This document shows positions 1 to 6,872 of a stretch of 13,423 bases of DNA, piece by piece; the stretch's first letter is position 1, and each line of letters begins with the position of its first letter. The stretch spans positions 1-13,423 of the forward strand of contig JAAZFB010000420.1 of the NCBI GenBank assembly GCA_012511915.1. Reading direction: 5' to 3'. Under the pieces are notes generated by a model that was given only the letters and a program-made list of their open reading frames with translations, made no database searches and was not told where the DNA came from. The translations under genes and the position numbers were made by a program. Source of the DNA: Clostridiaceae bacterium. Its GTDB lineage: Bacteria; Bacillota; Clostridia; Monoglobales; Firm-18.

Positions 1-78
1 ACCGAGGTAACTAAAGATTTTAAGTACATCAAATATTTTTCGCCGATATCGGAATTTTATTCCCGAATAATGAAATAA
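1..78 (+). CDS. Possible C-terminal tail of an upstream gene (partial)
   Basis: One frame is open from the first base to a TAA at 76-78, giving 25 codons ending in FYSRIMK. The other two forward frames hit stops within the first 12 bases, so if an upstream + strand gene reaches this window it must use this frame. I recognise no family in so short a tail. An open run of this length is not rare by chance, so the call is weak. In Bacillus subtilis the gene before lonB is clpX, but this tail gives no specific support for ClpX. Confidence 0.3.
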   Translation, partial: TEVTKDFKYIKYFSPISEFYSRIMK

Positions 79-112
79 TATAAAACGGCGATTTTATCCA
101 ATTATAATTTAT

Positions 113-120
113 AAGGAGGA
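113..120 (+). promoter_or_regulatory. Ribosome binding site deciding the lonB TTG start
   Basis: AAGGAGGA is a near-perfect Shine-Dalgarno sequence lying 9 nt before the TTG at 130-132. It supports this non-ATG start, and the start yields the expected short N-terminal membrane segment of LonB. Confidence 0.85.
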
Positions 121-129
121 TGCTGTTAT

Positions 130-1782
130 TTGATATTAGTTACCGTTTTATTATTAGTGCAATTCGTACTTTCAATTATTATGGTTTTTTATTTTTTTGG
201 TGTTATAAGAAACCGTACAGACAGCAAAAGGTCACTTGAATTAGATTCTAAAAGAGAATTATTTAAATTACGCCAACAGCAACAGATAAAATTAACAAAA
301 CCGTTATCCGAAGTAACAAGACCCTCAAGCTTCAAAGAAATCGTGGGCCAACAACAAGGGCTTAAAGCGTTACGGGCAGCTATTTGCAGCCCAAATCCAC
401 AACATGTTATTATTTACGGGCCACCCGGAATAGGCAAAACTGCAGCGGCAAGGGTGGTTTTAGAGGAGGCTAAAACTTTTCCGTTTTCACCTTTTTCGCA
501 AGCCGCCAAATATGTTGAAATAGATGCCGCAACGTTGAGGTTTGACGATAGGGGAATTGCAGACCCACTTATCGGCACAGTTCATGATCCGATTTATCAA
601 GGTGCGGGTTCGTACGGTGTAGCCGGCATTCCCCAACCTAAACCCGGTGCTGTTACAAAAGCCCACGGGGGTATGCTATTTATTGACGAAATCGGAGAAC
701 TGCATCCTGTTCAAATGAATAAATTATTAAAAGTATTAGAAGACAGATGTGTATTTTTAGAAAGTGCATATTATAGTTCATCCGATAATAACATACCGGC
801 ATATATACATGAAATGTTTAAAAAGGGCTTACCCGCTGACTTTAGGCTAATAGGTGCTACAACCAGACTGCCGGAAGAATTACCGAGCGCCCTGCGTTCG
901 AGATGTGTTGAGATTTTCTTTAAACCGCTCACAAATAAAGAGATAGGCGATATAGCGATGAATGCCGCAGCCAAAGCCGGAGTACGATTAACAGACAATG
1001 CGTGTTCTTTGATTGAAAGATACGCACAAAACGGTAGGGATGCGGTAAACATGGTACAAATAGCAAGTGGTATAGTTATTTTCGAGCAGAGAAAGATAAT
1101 TGAACAGCATGATATGGAATGGGTTGTAGAATTTAGCAGGTATAGTCCAAAGCCATTGAAAAAGGTACTACAGGGCAGCAAAGTTGGGTTTGTAAATGGA
1201 CTTGCTGTTTACGGAAGTTCATATGGTATGCTAATGGATATTGAAGTAAATGCCGTGCCGGGAGACGGTAAACTTTGCATTACAGGGATAATCGAAAATG
1301 AAGAGTTTTCTGCATTACACGGACAGAAATTGTCGCGCAAGAGCAGTGCGAAGGGGTCTATTGAAAATATGTTGACGGTATTGAACAAGTTTTATGATGT
1401 AGATTTTACAAAATATAATATTCATATAAACTTTCCGGGAGGAGCAAATGTTGATGGACCATCTGCCGGAATTGCGCTGGTATGCGCCGTTTTTTCCGCT
1501 ATTAAACAAATACCGATAGATAACTGTCTTGCAATGACGGGTGAGATCACCATTCAAGGTAGTGTACGCCAAGTGGGAGCGATAGTCGAAAAGATTGAAG
1601 CAGCACAAAATGCGGATATAAAAAAGGTTATAATCCCAAAAGATAATTATCGGCAGGCTTTTGCCGGGTTGCCGATTGAAATAGTATGCGTTGAGGATAT
1701 TCATGAGGTTTTTGATGTAGTATTCGGATTAAAATCAAAGAAACAGATGCCCCCAGGACTGGCAATATTAAAAAAAGGTTGA
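130..1782 (+). CDS. lonB: ATP-dependent protease LonB, membrane-anchored
   Basis: This is a Lon-type ATP-dependent serine protease of the LonB class found in spore formers. Its 550 residues match the roughly 552 of the Bacillus subtilis protein. A hydrophobic N-terminal segment (about residues 2-24) should anchor it in the membrane, with the catalytic part in the cytoplasm. There is no long Lon substrate-binding N domain. The AAA+ module shows Walker A GPPGIGKT (97-104) and Walker B LFIDE (183-187). The C-terminal protease domain has the catalytic Ser445 in DGPSAG and Lys488 in VGAIVEK. Stretches such as RGIADPLIGTVHDPIYQGAG are near-identical to the Bacillus protein as I recall it. The start is TTG at 130, set by a strong ribosome binding site. 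In B. subtilis lonB is expressed in the forespore under sigma F; I could not find a convincing sigma F promoter here. lon follows after 78 nt, as in Bacillus. Confidence 0.95.
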   Translation: MILVTVLLLVQFVLSIIMVFYFFGVIRNRTDSKRSLELDSKRELFKLRQQQQIKLTKPLSEVTRPSSFKEIVGQQQGLKALRAAICSPNPQHVIIYGPPGIGKTAAARVVLEEAKTFPFSPFSQAAKYVEIDAATLRFDDRGIADPLIGTVHDPIYQGAGSYGVAGIPQPKPGAVTKAHGGMLFIDEIGELHPVQMNKLLKVLEDRCVFLESAYYSSSDNNIPAYIHEMFKKGLPADFRLIGATTRLPEELPSALRSRCVEIFFKPLTNKEIGDIAMNAAAKAGVRLTDNACSLIERYAQNGRDAVNMVQIASGIVIFEQRKIIEQHDMEWVVEFSRYSPKPLKKVLQGSKVGFVNGLAVYGSSYGMLMDIEVNAVPGDGKLCITGIIENEEFSALHGQKLSRKSSAKGSIENMLTVLNKFYDVDFTKYNIHINFPGGANVDGPSAGIALVCAVFSAIKQIPIDNCLAMTGEITIQGSVRQVGAIVEKIEAAQNADIKKVIIPKDNYRQAFAGLPIEIVCVEDIHEVFDVVFGLKSKKQMPPGLAILKKG

Positions 1783-1807
1783 AAATTAATTAAATAAAAG
1801 TTATAAT
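1779..1807 (+). promoter_or_regulatory. Sigma-A-like promoter for lon
   Basis: TTGAAA (1779-1784) and TATAAT (1802-1807) are separated by exactly 17 nt, an 11 of 12 match to the vegetative consensus at ideal spacing. The -35 box overlaps the lonB stop codon (1780-1782). The predicted transcription start near 1814 leaves a leader of about 45 nt before the lon TTG. This would let lon and downstream genes be transcribed independently of lonB. No CIRCE element or clear CtsR repeat is visible nearby. The background is very A+T rich, so a chance match is possible. Confidence 0.65.
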
Positions 1808-1860
1808 ATATAAATATAATGTGAATTAGTAATATATTCTGCTTCCCGGAGTGAAATCAG

Positions 1861-4275
1861 TTGGAGAAAAATAAAAAGGTGTTGACGAAAATTAAGAATC
1901 CTATACTGCCTCTTTTGCCTTTACGGGGTATTTGCATATTCCCGTATATGGTTTTGCATTTAGATGTTGGTAGAGAAAAATCTGTAGCTGCGTTAGAACA
2001 GGCAATGGTTAGTGATCAGCAAATCTATTTGGTTTCACAAAAGGATGCCGAAATAGACGAGCCGAATATAGACAATTTGTATTCAATAGGGACTATTTCA
2101 AAAGTGAAGCAACTTTTAAAGCTTCCCGGCGGAAGTATCCGCGTGTTAGTGGAAGGTTTATACAGGGGCAAACTACTTAATATTATAGAAAATGAAAAAC
2201 TTAATACTGCAGAGATAGAAAAATATCCGAATACTACACCTGAGATGACACCCAAGTTAGAGGCTATGACCCGCACTTTAAAGGGCATATTCGATGAATA
2301 CTTGCGTATTATTTCAAATACACCTAAAGAGTTCATCATTTCGGTGATGAATATTAATAATCCCGGTGAAATTGCCGATTTGATTTCGGCAAATGTTTTA
2401 GCAAACCTTGAAGATAAAATGCAAATACTTCAAGAAATCGATATTGAAAAACGCGTAGAGAAATTAATTGTGCTAATGGAAAAAGAGATTGAAATAGCAC
2501 ATTTAGAACGCGATATCTCCGACAAGGTTAAGTCGCAAATAGGTAAAAACCAACGTGAATACTATCTTAGAGAGCAGGCTAAGGCAATTCAGAAAGAGCT
2601 TGGCGAAGACGATGGTATTAGCTTTCAAGTAAGCGAATATATAAAAAAGATAGATAAACTCAAAATGCCAAAACAGACAAGTGAGAAGCTTATTGCAGAT
2701 GCGCAAAGGCTTTTGACAATGTCTCCGAATATGCCGGATACCGCATTACTAAAAACTTATTTAGATACCGTTTTATCACTGCCCTGGAACACCAAAACAA
2801 AAGAAAACAAGGATCTAAAACGTGCAAAAAGCATTTTGGATAAGGAGCATTACGGTCTTGACGAAGTAAAAGAGCGTGTATTAGAGTTCCTTGCTGTGCG
2901 TCAGCTTGTAAACAATGCAAAAGGATCGATACTGTGTTTTGTCGGTCCTCCCGGTGTGGGCAAAACTTCCGTTGCAAAAAGTATAGCAAAGGCGTTAAAA
3001 AGAAATTATGTCCGTATGTCGCTTGGAGGCGTACGTGATGAGGCAGATATCAGAGGTCACAGGAAAACGTATATAGGCGCAATGCCTGGACGAATTATCA
3101 ACGCACTAAGACAGGCAAAGAGCAGCAATGCCATGATATTACTTGATGAAATAGATAAGCTTGGAAGTGATTTTAAAGGCGACCCTGCATCTGCAATGCT
3201 TGAAGTATTGGATTCAGAGCAAAACTTTGCATTTGTAGACCATTACATTGAAGTCCCTTTTGATTTGTCCGATATAATGTTTGTTATGACGGCAAACACC
3301 GTCGACCATATACCGCGTCCGTTGCTAGACAGAATGGAAGTAATAAACCTTTCAAGCTATACCGCACACGAAAAAGTGCAAATCGCACAGCGTTATTTAA
3401 TTCCAAAACAGCGGAAACTTCATGGCATTAACGCCGCCAATCTGAGAATTCAAAACCAGGCGGTTGCTGACATTATAGACTATTATACCAGGGAGGCCGG
3501 GGTTAGAGATCTCGAACGTCAAATTGCAACAATTTGTAGAAAAACCGCACGAAAAATTGTCGAAGACGATATAAAAAAGATTAATCTTACAGTTGAAAAT
3601 ATCGAGCTGTTTTTAGGCAAAAGAAAATATAATTTTGATGAGATAAAAGCCAAAGACGAGGTTGGCGTAGCAACCGGTTTGGCATGGACACAATTTGGCG
3701 GAGATACACTTAATATTGAGACGAATATTTTAGATGGCAAAGGCCAAGTTGTGCTGACGGGTCATTTGGGGGATATAATGAAAGAATCCGCACAAGCTGC
3801 AATAAGTTATATTCGTTCCATTTCACAGTTGCTTGGAATTGATAAGGAATTTTATAACACAAAGGATATTCATATTCATGTCCCTGACGGTGCAACACCC
3901 AAAGACGGCCCATCTGCCGGAATAACAATAGCAACATCACTAATTTCCGCGCTGACCGGTTATGCGGTAAAAAGAGACGTTGCCATGACAGGTGAGATAA
4001 CATTACGCGGCAGAATACTCCCGGTAGGCGGTATTAGGGAAAAGGTGCTTGCCGCATTTAGTGCAGGCATAAAAACAATTATTCTGCCTGTAGAAAACAG
4101 CAAAGACCTTGATGACATCCCAACGGAGGTTAGGGAGAAAATCGAATTTATAAAAGCCGATGTTATGGACACGGTGATTGAAAAGGCACTTATAAAGCAG
4201 GCTCAAACGCCAAAATTAACATTGTTTGAAGGCTTTCCCGAAGGCTTTTCAAACAGTACGGGGATACGGCAATGA
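1861..4275 (+). CDS. lon: ATP-dependent protease LonA (Lon)
   Basis: This is the cytoplasmic ATP-dependent Lon protease, a hexameric AAA+ machine that degrades misfolded and regulatory proteins. Its 804 residues are usual for LonA. The N-terminal LON domain begins with the typical LPLLPLRGICIFPYMV block (about 17-32) and runs to about 210, followed by a helical region with the family-typical REYYLREQ motif. Walker A GPPGVGKT is at 362-369 and Walker B LLDEID has Asp429 and Glu430. The arginine-finger area carries LLDRMEVI. The protease dyad is Ser685 (DGPSAG) and Lys728 (VGGIREK). The start is TTG at 1861, with GGAGTG 7 nt upstream; the protein then aligns from the beginning of the LON domain. 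The stop overlaps the engB ATG by 4 nt, which suggests translational coupling. The last 40 or so codons contain a strong RNA hairpin and an EGFPEGF peptide repeat. Own promoter likely at 1779-1807. Confidence 0.97.
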   Translation: MEKNKKVLTKIKNPILPLLPLRGICIFPYMVLHLDVGREKSVAALEQAMVSDQQIYLVSQKDAEIDEPNIDNLYSIGTISKVKQLLKLPGGSIRVLVEGLYRGKLLNIIENEKLNTAEIEKYPNTTPEMTPKLEAMTRTLKGIFDEYLRIISNTPKEFIISVMNINNPGEIADLISANVLANLEDKMQILQEIDIEKRVEKLIVLMEKEIEIAHLERDISDKVKSQIGKNQREYYLREQAKAIQKELGEDDGISFQVSEYIKKIDKLKMPKQTSEKLIADAQRLLTMSPNMPDTALLKTYLDTVLSLPWNTKTKENKDLKRAKSILDKEHYGLDEVKERVLEFLAVRQLVNNAKGSILCFVGPPGVGKTSVAKSIAKALKRNYVRMSLGGVRDEADIRGHRKTYIGAMPGRIINALRQAKSSNAMILLDEIDKLGSDFKGDPASAMLEVLDSEQNFAFVDHYIEVPFDLSDIMFVMTANTVDHIPRPLLDRMEVINLSSYTAHEKVQIAQRYLIPKQRKLHGINAANLRIQNQAVADIIDYYTREAGVRDLERQIATICRKTARKIVEDDIKKINLTVENIELFLGKRKYNFDEIKAKDEVGVATGLAWTQFGGDTLNIETNILDGKGQVVLTGHLGDIMKESAQAAISYIRSISQLLGIDKEFYNTKDIHIHVPDGATPKDGPSAGITIATSLISALTGYAVKRDVAMTGEITLRGRILPVGGIREKVLAAFSAGIKTIILPVENSKDLDDIPTEVREKIEFIKADVMDTVIEKALIKQAQTPKLTLFEGFPEGFSNSTGIRQ
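4221..4257 (+). other. RNA hairpin in the lon 3' end before engB
   Basis: Bases 4221-4236 pair with 4241-4257 to make a 16-bp stem with one bulged base (T4247), three G·U pairs and a CCCG loop (4237-4240). The outer arms GTTTGAA (4224-4230) and TTCAAAC (4248-4254) are perfectly complementary. The structure lies wholly inside the lon coding region, encoding part of LFEGFPEGFS. It ends 3 nt before the GGGGA ribosome binding site of engB (4260-4264). No T-run follows, so it does not look like an intrinsic terminator. A role in coupling, mRNA processing or stability is inference. Confidence 0.6.
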
Positions 4276-4841
4276 ATACAAAACTTTTAATTTCCGCTGT
4301 TGCTCCAAGCCAATACCCAAAAAACAACTTAAACGATATTGCCTTTGTCGGTAGGTCAAATGTGGGTAAATCTTCTTTAATAAATAAATTGACTGCAAGA
4401 AAAGCACTTGCAAGGACAAGCAGTACACCCGGGAAGACGGCAACCATTAATTTTTACCAAGTAAATGATAAAGTCAATTTGGTTGACTTACCCGGCTATG
4501 GTTATGCAAAGGTCTCAAAAGCCGAAAAAGCGAAATGGGGCGAAATAATCGAAACATATCTTTCCCTAAGGGAAGAGCTTGTTTTAATAATAATGCTTGT
4601 GGATATTCGCCACAATCCAACCGAAAATGACCTGACAATGGCAGATTGGATAAAGGGCAACGGCTTTACACCGGTTGTCGTTGCCACAAAAGCGGATAAG
4701 ATTAGCAAAACGCAAGCACAAGATTCTGTTTTGAATATTAAAAAGATGCTTGATGTTGAAATGGTAATACCTTTTTCAGCAAAATCAGGTGACGGAACAA
4801 AAGAAGTATGGGCTGCAATAGATAAGGGGATTAGAGGATGA
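4272..4841 (+). CDS. engB: Ribosome biogenesis GTPase EngB (YsxC/YihA)
   Basis: This is an essential small GTPase of the TrmE-Era-EngA-YihA-Septin class, needed for assembly of the large ribosomal subunit in the cytoplasm. Its 189 residues are typical of the single-domain YihA/YsxC family. The nucleotide-binding motifs are all present: G1 GRSNVGKS (27-34), the switch-I TPGKT (52-56), G3 DLPG (72-75) in the family-typical LVDLPGYGYAK, G4 TKAD (139-142) and G5 SAK (169-171). ATG at 4272 overlaps the lon stop by 4 nt, with GGGGA 7 nt upstream. In Bacillus subtilis ysxC also directly follows lonA, so this linkage is old. The stop overlaps the next gene by 4 nt. Confidence 0.96.
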   Translation: MNTKLLISAVAPSQYPKNNLNDIAFVGRSNVGKSSLINKLTARKALARTSSTPGKTATINFYQVNDKVNLVDLPGYGYAKVSKAEKAKWGEIIETYLSLREELVLIIMLVDIRHNPTENDLTMADWIKGNGFTPVVVATKADKISKTQAQDSVLNIKKMLDVEMVIPFSAKSGDGTKEVWAAIDKGIRG

Positions 4842-5611
4842 AACTTTTACGATTCATACATAACAACAAAAAATTGTACGGCATAGCACAACATGAAAAT
4901 GTACGTGTTATACACGGGGATATATTTGGCGAATATACCGCAACGGACACTATTTTAAAGATAGAAGATATAAAAATATTGCCACCTTGCGACCCAACGA
5001 AAATTGTCTGTGTTGGGCTTAACTATTATGAACATCAACTTGAGATGAATGAATTTGCAGACAAATTCCCGATACTTTTTATTAAACCCAACACAGCTGT
5101 CATAGCGCATAACGAAAATATAATTAATCCAAAAGGGGTAGACAGAGTTGACTTTGAGGCGGAACTTGCCGTGGTTATTAAAAAAAGAGCCAAAAATATA
5201 AAAAAAGGTACTGCAAAAGATTATATACTTGGTTATACTTGCTTTAACGATGTTACTGCAAGGGAAATCCAAAAACAAGACGGACAATGGACAAGGGCAA
5301 AATCCTTTGACACCTTTGCGCCTGTCGGGCCATATATTACTACCGAGGTTGAGCCTGATAACTTAGATATTCAGCTATTGGTTAACGGACAAGTACGTCA
5401 ACATTCAAATACTAACAAATTGATATGGAATGTGGATTTTCTTGTTGAACAGATATCAAACATTATGACATTATTGCCGGGGGATATAATAGCTACAGGT
5501 ACGCCTTCGGGTTGCGGGAAGATGGAAGATGGGGATAAGGTCGAGGTTATTATAGAAAAACTCGGAACGCTGACCAACCATTTAATCGGTGGGGAAGAGA
5601 GGTTAAAATAA
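4838..5611 (+). CDS. Fumarylacetoacetate hydrolase (FAH) family enzyme
   Basis: The protein belongs to the FAH superfamily (COG0179 type), metal-dependent enzymes that hydrolyse, decarboxylate or isomerise acylpyruvate-like 2-oxo acids. It has 257 residues: a short N-terminal domain (about 1-50, DUF2437-like) and the FAH catalytic fold beginning at IVCVGLNYYEHQ (56-67). The probable metal ligands are Glu107, Glu109 and Asp138, in DFEAELAVVI and CFNDVTARE. The conserved AKSFDTFAPVGP (154-165) and GTPSGCG (221-227) follow. The exact substrate is not readable; oxaloacetate decarboxylase/tautomerase, acylpyruvate hydrolase or homoprotocatechuate-type isomerase names are all used for such proteins. 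ATG at 4838 overlaps the engB stop by 4 nt, with AAGGGG 7 nt upstream, and its TAA shares a base with the hisS ATG. No aromatic-degradation genes are nearby, so a housekeeping or metabolite-repair role is more plausible than a catabolic one; that is inference. Confidence 0.9.
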   Translation: MKLLRFIHNNKKLYGIAQHENVRVIHGDIFGEYTATDTILKIEDIKILPPCDPTKIVCVGLNYYEHQLEMNEFADKFPILFIKPNTAVIAHNENIINPKGVDRVDFEAELAVVIKKRAKNIKKGTAKDYILGYTCFNDVTAREIQKQDGQWTRAKSFDTFAPVGPYITTEVEPDNLDIQLLVNGQVRQHSNTNKLIWNVDFLVEQISNIMTLLPGDIIATGTPSGCGKMEDGDKVEVIIEKLGTLTNHLIGGEERLK

Positions 5612-6870
5612 TGCTTACAAAAGCGCCGAGAGGCACAAAAGATATACTACCCGCTGAGGTATATAAATGGCAATACATTGAAAATACGATAACTGAAGTA
5701 TGTAATAAATTTGGATACCGCCAAATACGTGTACCTGTTTTTGAGCATACCGAGCTTTTTGAACACGGTGTAGGTGATACTACAGATGTTGTGCAAAAGG
5801 AAATGTACACTTTTCCGGATAAAGGGGGACGGAGTATAACACTGCGCCCTGAGGGTACATCAGGTGTTGTTCGTGCATATGTTGAGAATAATTTGTATGC
5901 CGCACCCGCACCTGTTAAACTATATTATATATTGTCATGTTACAGGTACGAAAAGCCGCAGGCGGGCAGGTTGAGGGAATTTAATCAGTTCGGTATAGAA
6001 TTATTCGGAGCCGATACCCCACAATCAGATGGCGAAGTGCTTTTACTTGCACATCATTTTATGCAAAAACTAGGCTTGAAAAATTTTAAGCTTTATATAA
6101 ACAGTATCGGCTGTGATAAATGTCGGCCGAGATATAATAAAAAGCTGATTGAATATTTCACCGAACATCAAGATAAGCTATGTGGCACCTGCCGCGAAAG
6201 GCTGACAAAAAACCCAATGCGGATAATTGATTGTAAAAACAAGCCATGCAAAGCAATTGGTGAGAGTGCACCTATGCTGATTGAAGAGCAATGCCCCGAT
6301 TGTAAGGCGCATTTTGAAAAGGTTAAGGAATTTATTGCTTCAGCAGGTGTGGAATTTGAAATAGACCCTACAATTGTACGCGGACTTGATTACTATACAA
6401 CAACAGTTTTTGAGATTAAAGTTGACGGTGTAGTAATATGCGGAGGCGGAAGGTATAATAATCTCGTCGAACAAATTGGCGGACCTCCCTCACCCGGTAT
6501 CGGCTTTGGTCTTGGTTTGGAACGCCTTATTATTGCGCTCGAAAATGAAAATTTGTTCCCGGAAAACAAAGACTGTGTTAATATATTTATTGCAGCAATA
6601 GGCGAAAATGCAGCAAAAAAAGCTTTTGCTTATGTAAGCGAGTTAAGAAAGAACGAAATAAGTGCTCAAAATGATTTATTAAACAGAAGCATAAAGTCGC
6701 AAATGAAGTATGCAGATAAAATCGGTGCCGAATATGTGTTAGTTTTAGGCGATGACGAAATATCTTCCGGTATCGGCAAGTTAAAAAATATGCGAACGGG
6801 CGCCGAAACAGCTGTAAAGCTTGAGGACTTGACAGCACAGTTAATTCAAATTATAAAGATAGGGGAGTAA
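5611..6870 (+). CDS. hisS: Histidyl-tRNA synthetase
   Basis: Class II aminoacyl-tRNA synthetase that charges tRNA-His with histidine, acting as a cytoplasmic dimer. Its 419 residues are normal for the bacterial enzyme. It begins with the typical APRGTKDILP. Motif 2 appears as RPEGT (79-83) with CYRYEKPQAGR (110-120). The histidine-specific loop is RGLDYYTTTVFE (257-268), followed by GGGRYNNL (278-285). Motif 3 is GIGFGLGLERL (296-306). The anticodon-binding domain runs from about 323 to the end. The insertion domain carries eight cysteines (168, 171, 191, 194, 208, 213, 228, 231), mostly CxxC pairs that could bind metal. ATG at 5611 shares one base with the preceding stop, and a GGGGAAGAGAGG tract ends 8 nt upstream. 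No leader, hence no T-box, fits before the gene. aspS follows after 2 nt. Confidence 0.97.
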   Translation: MLTKAPRGTKDILPAEVYKWQYIENTITEVCNKFGYRQIRVPVFEHTELFEHGVGDTTDVVQKEMYTFPDKGGRSITLRPEGTSGVVRAYVENNLYAAPAPVKLYYILSCYRYEKPQAGRLREFNQFGIELFGADTPQSDGEVLLLAHHFMQKLGLKNFKLYINSIGCDKCRPRYNKKLIEYFTEHQDKLCGTCRERLTKNPMRIIDCKNKPCKAIGESAPMLIEEQCPDCKAHFEKVKEFIASAGVEFEIDPTIVRGLDYYTTTVFEIKVDGVVICGGGRYNNLVEQIGGPPSPGIGFGLGLERLIIALENENLFPENKDCVNIFIAAIGENAAKKAFAYVSELRKNEISAQNDLLNRSIKSQMKYADKIGAEYVLVLGDDEISSGIGKLKNMRTGAETAVKLEDLTAQLIQIIKIGE

Positions 6871-6872
6871 GT

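Noticed and set aside
40..108. Promoter, sigma F site or terminator upstream of lonB
   Set aside because: CCGATATCGG (43-52) is a perfect palindrome and TCGCCG/CGGCGA (40-45/86-91) could pair, but the loop is 40 nt. TATAAT at 103-108 has no -35 partner and is too close to the ribosome binding site. No pattern fits sigma F well.
771..1181. Minus-strand open frames opposite lonB, lon, aspS, the ABC ATPase and the GldG-like gene
   Set aside because: They lie antisense to well-identified genes, lack ribosome binding sites or family motifs, and read as low-complexity shadows of the coding strand.
5178..5210. Poly-A runs in the FAH gene as frameshift sites
   Set aside because: The reading frame continues intact through both runs with conserved FAH motifs on either side, so no frameshift is needed.
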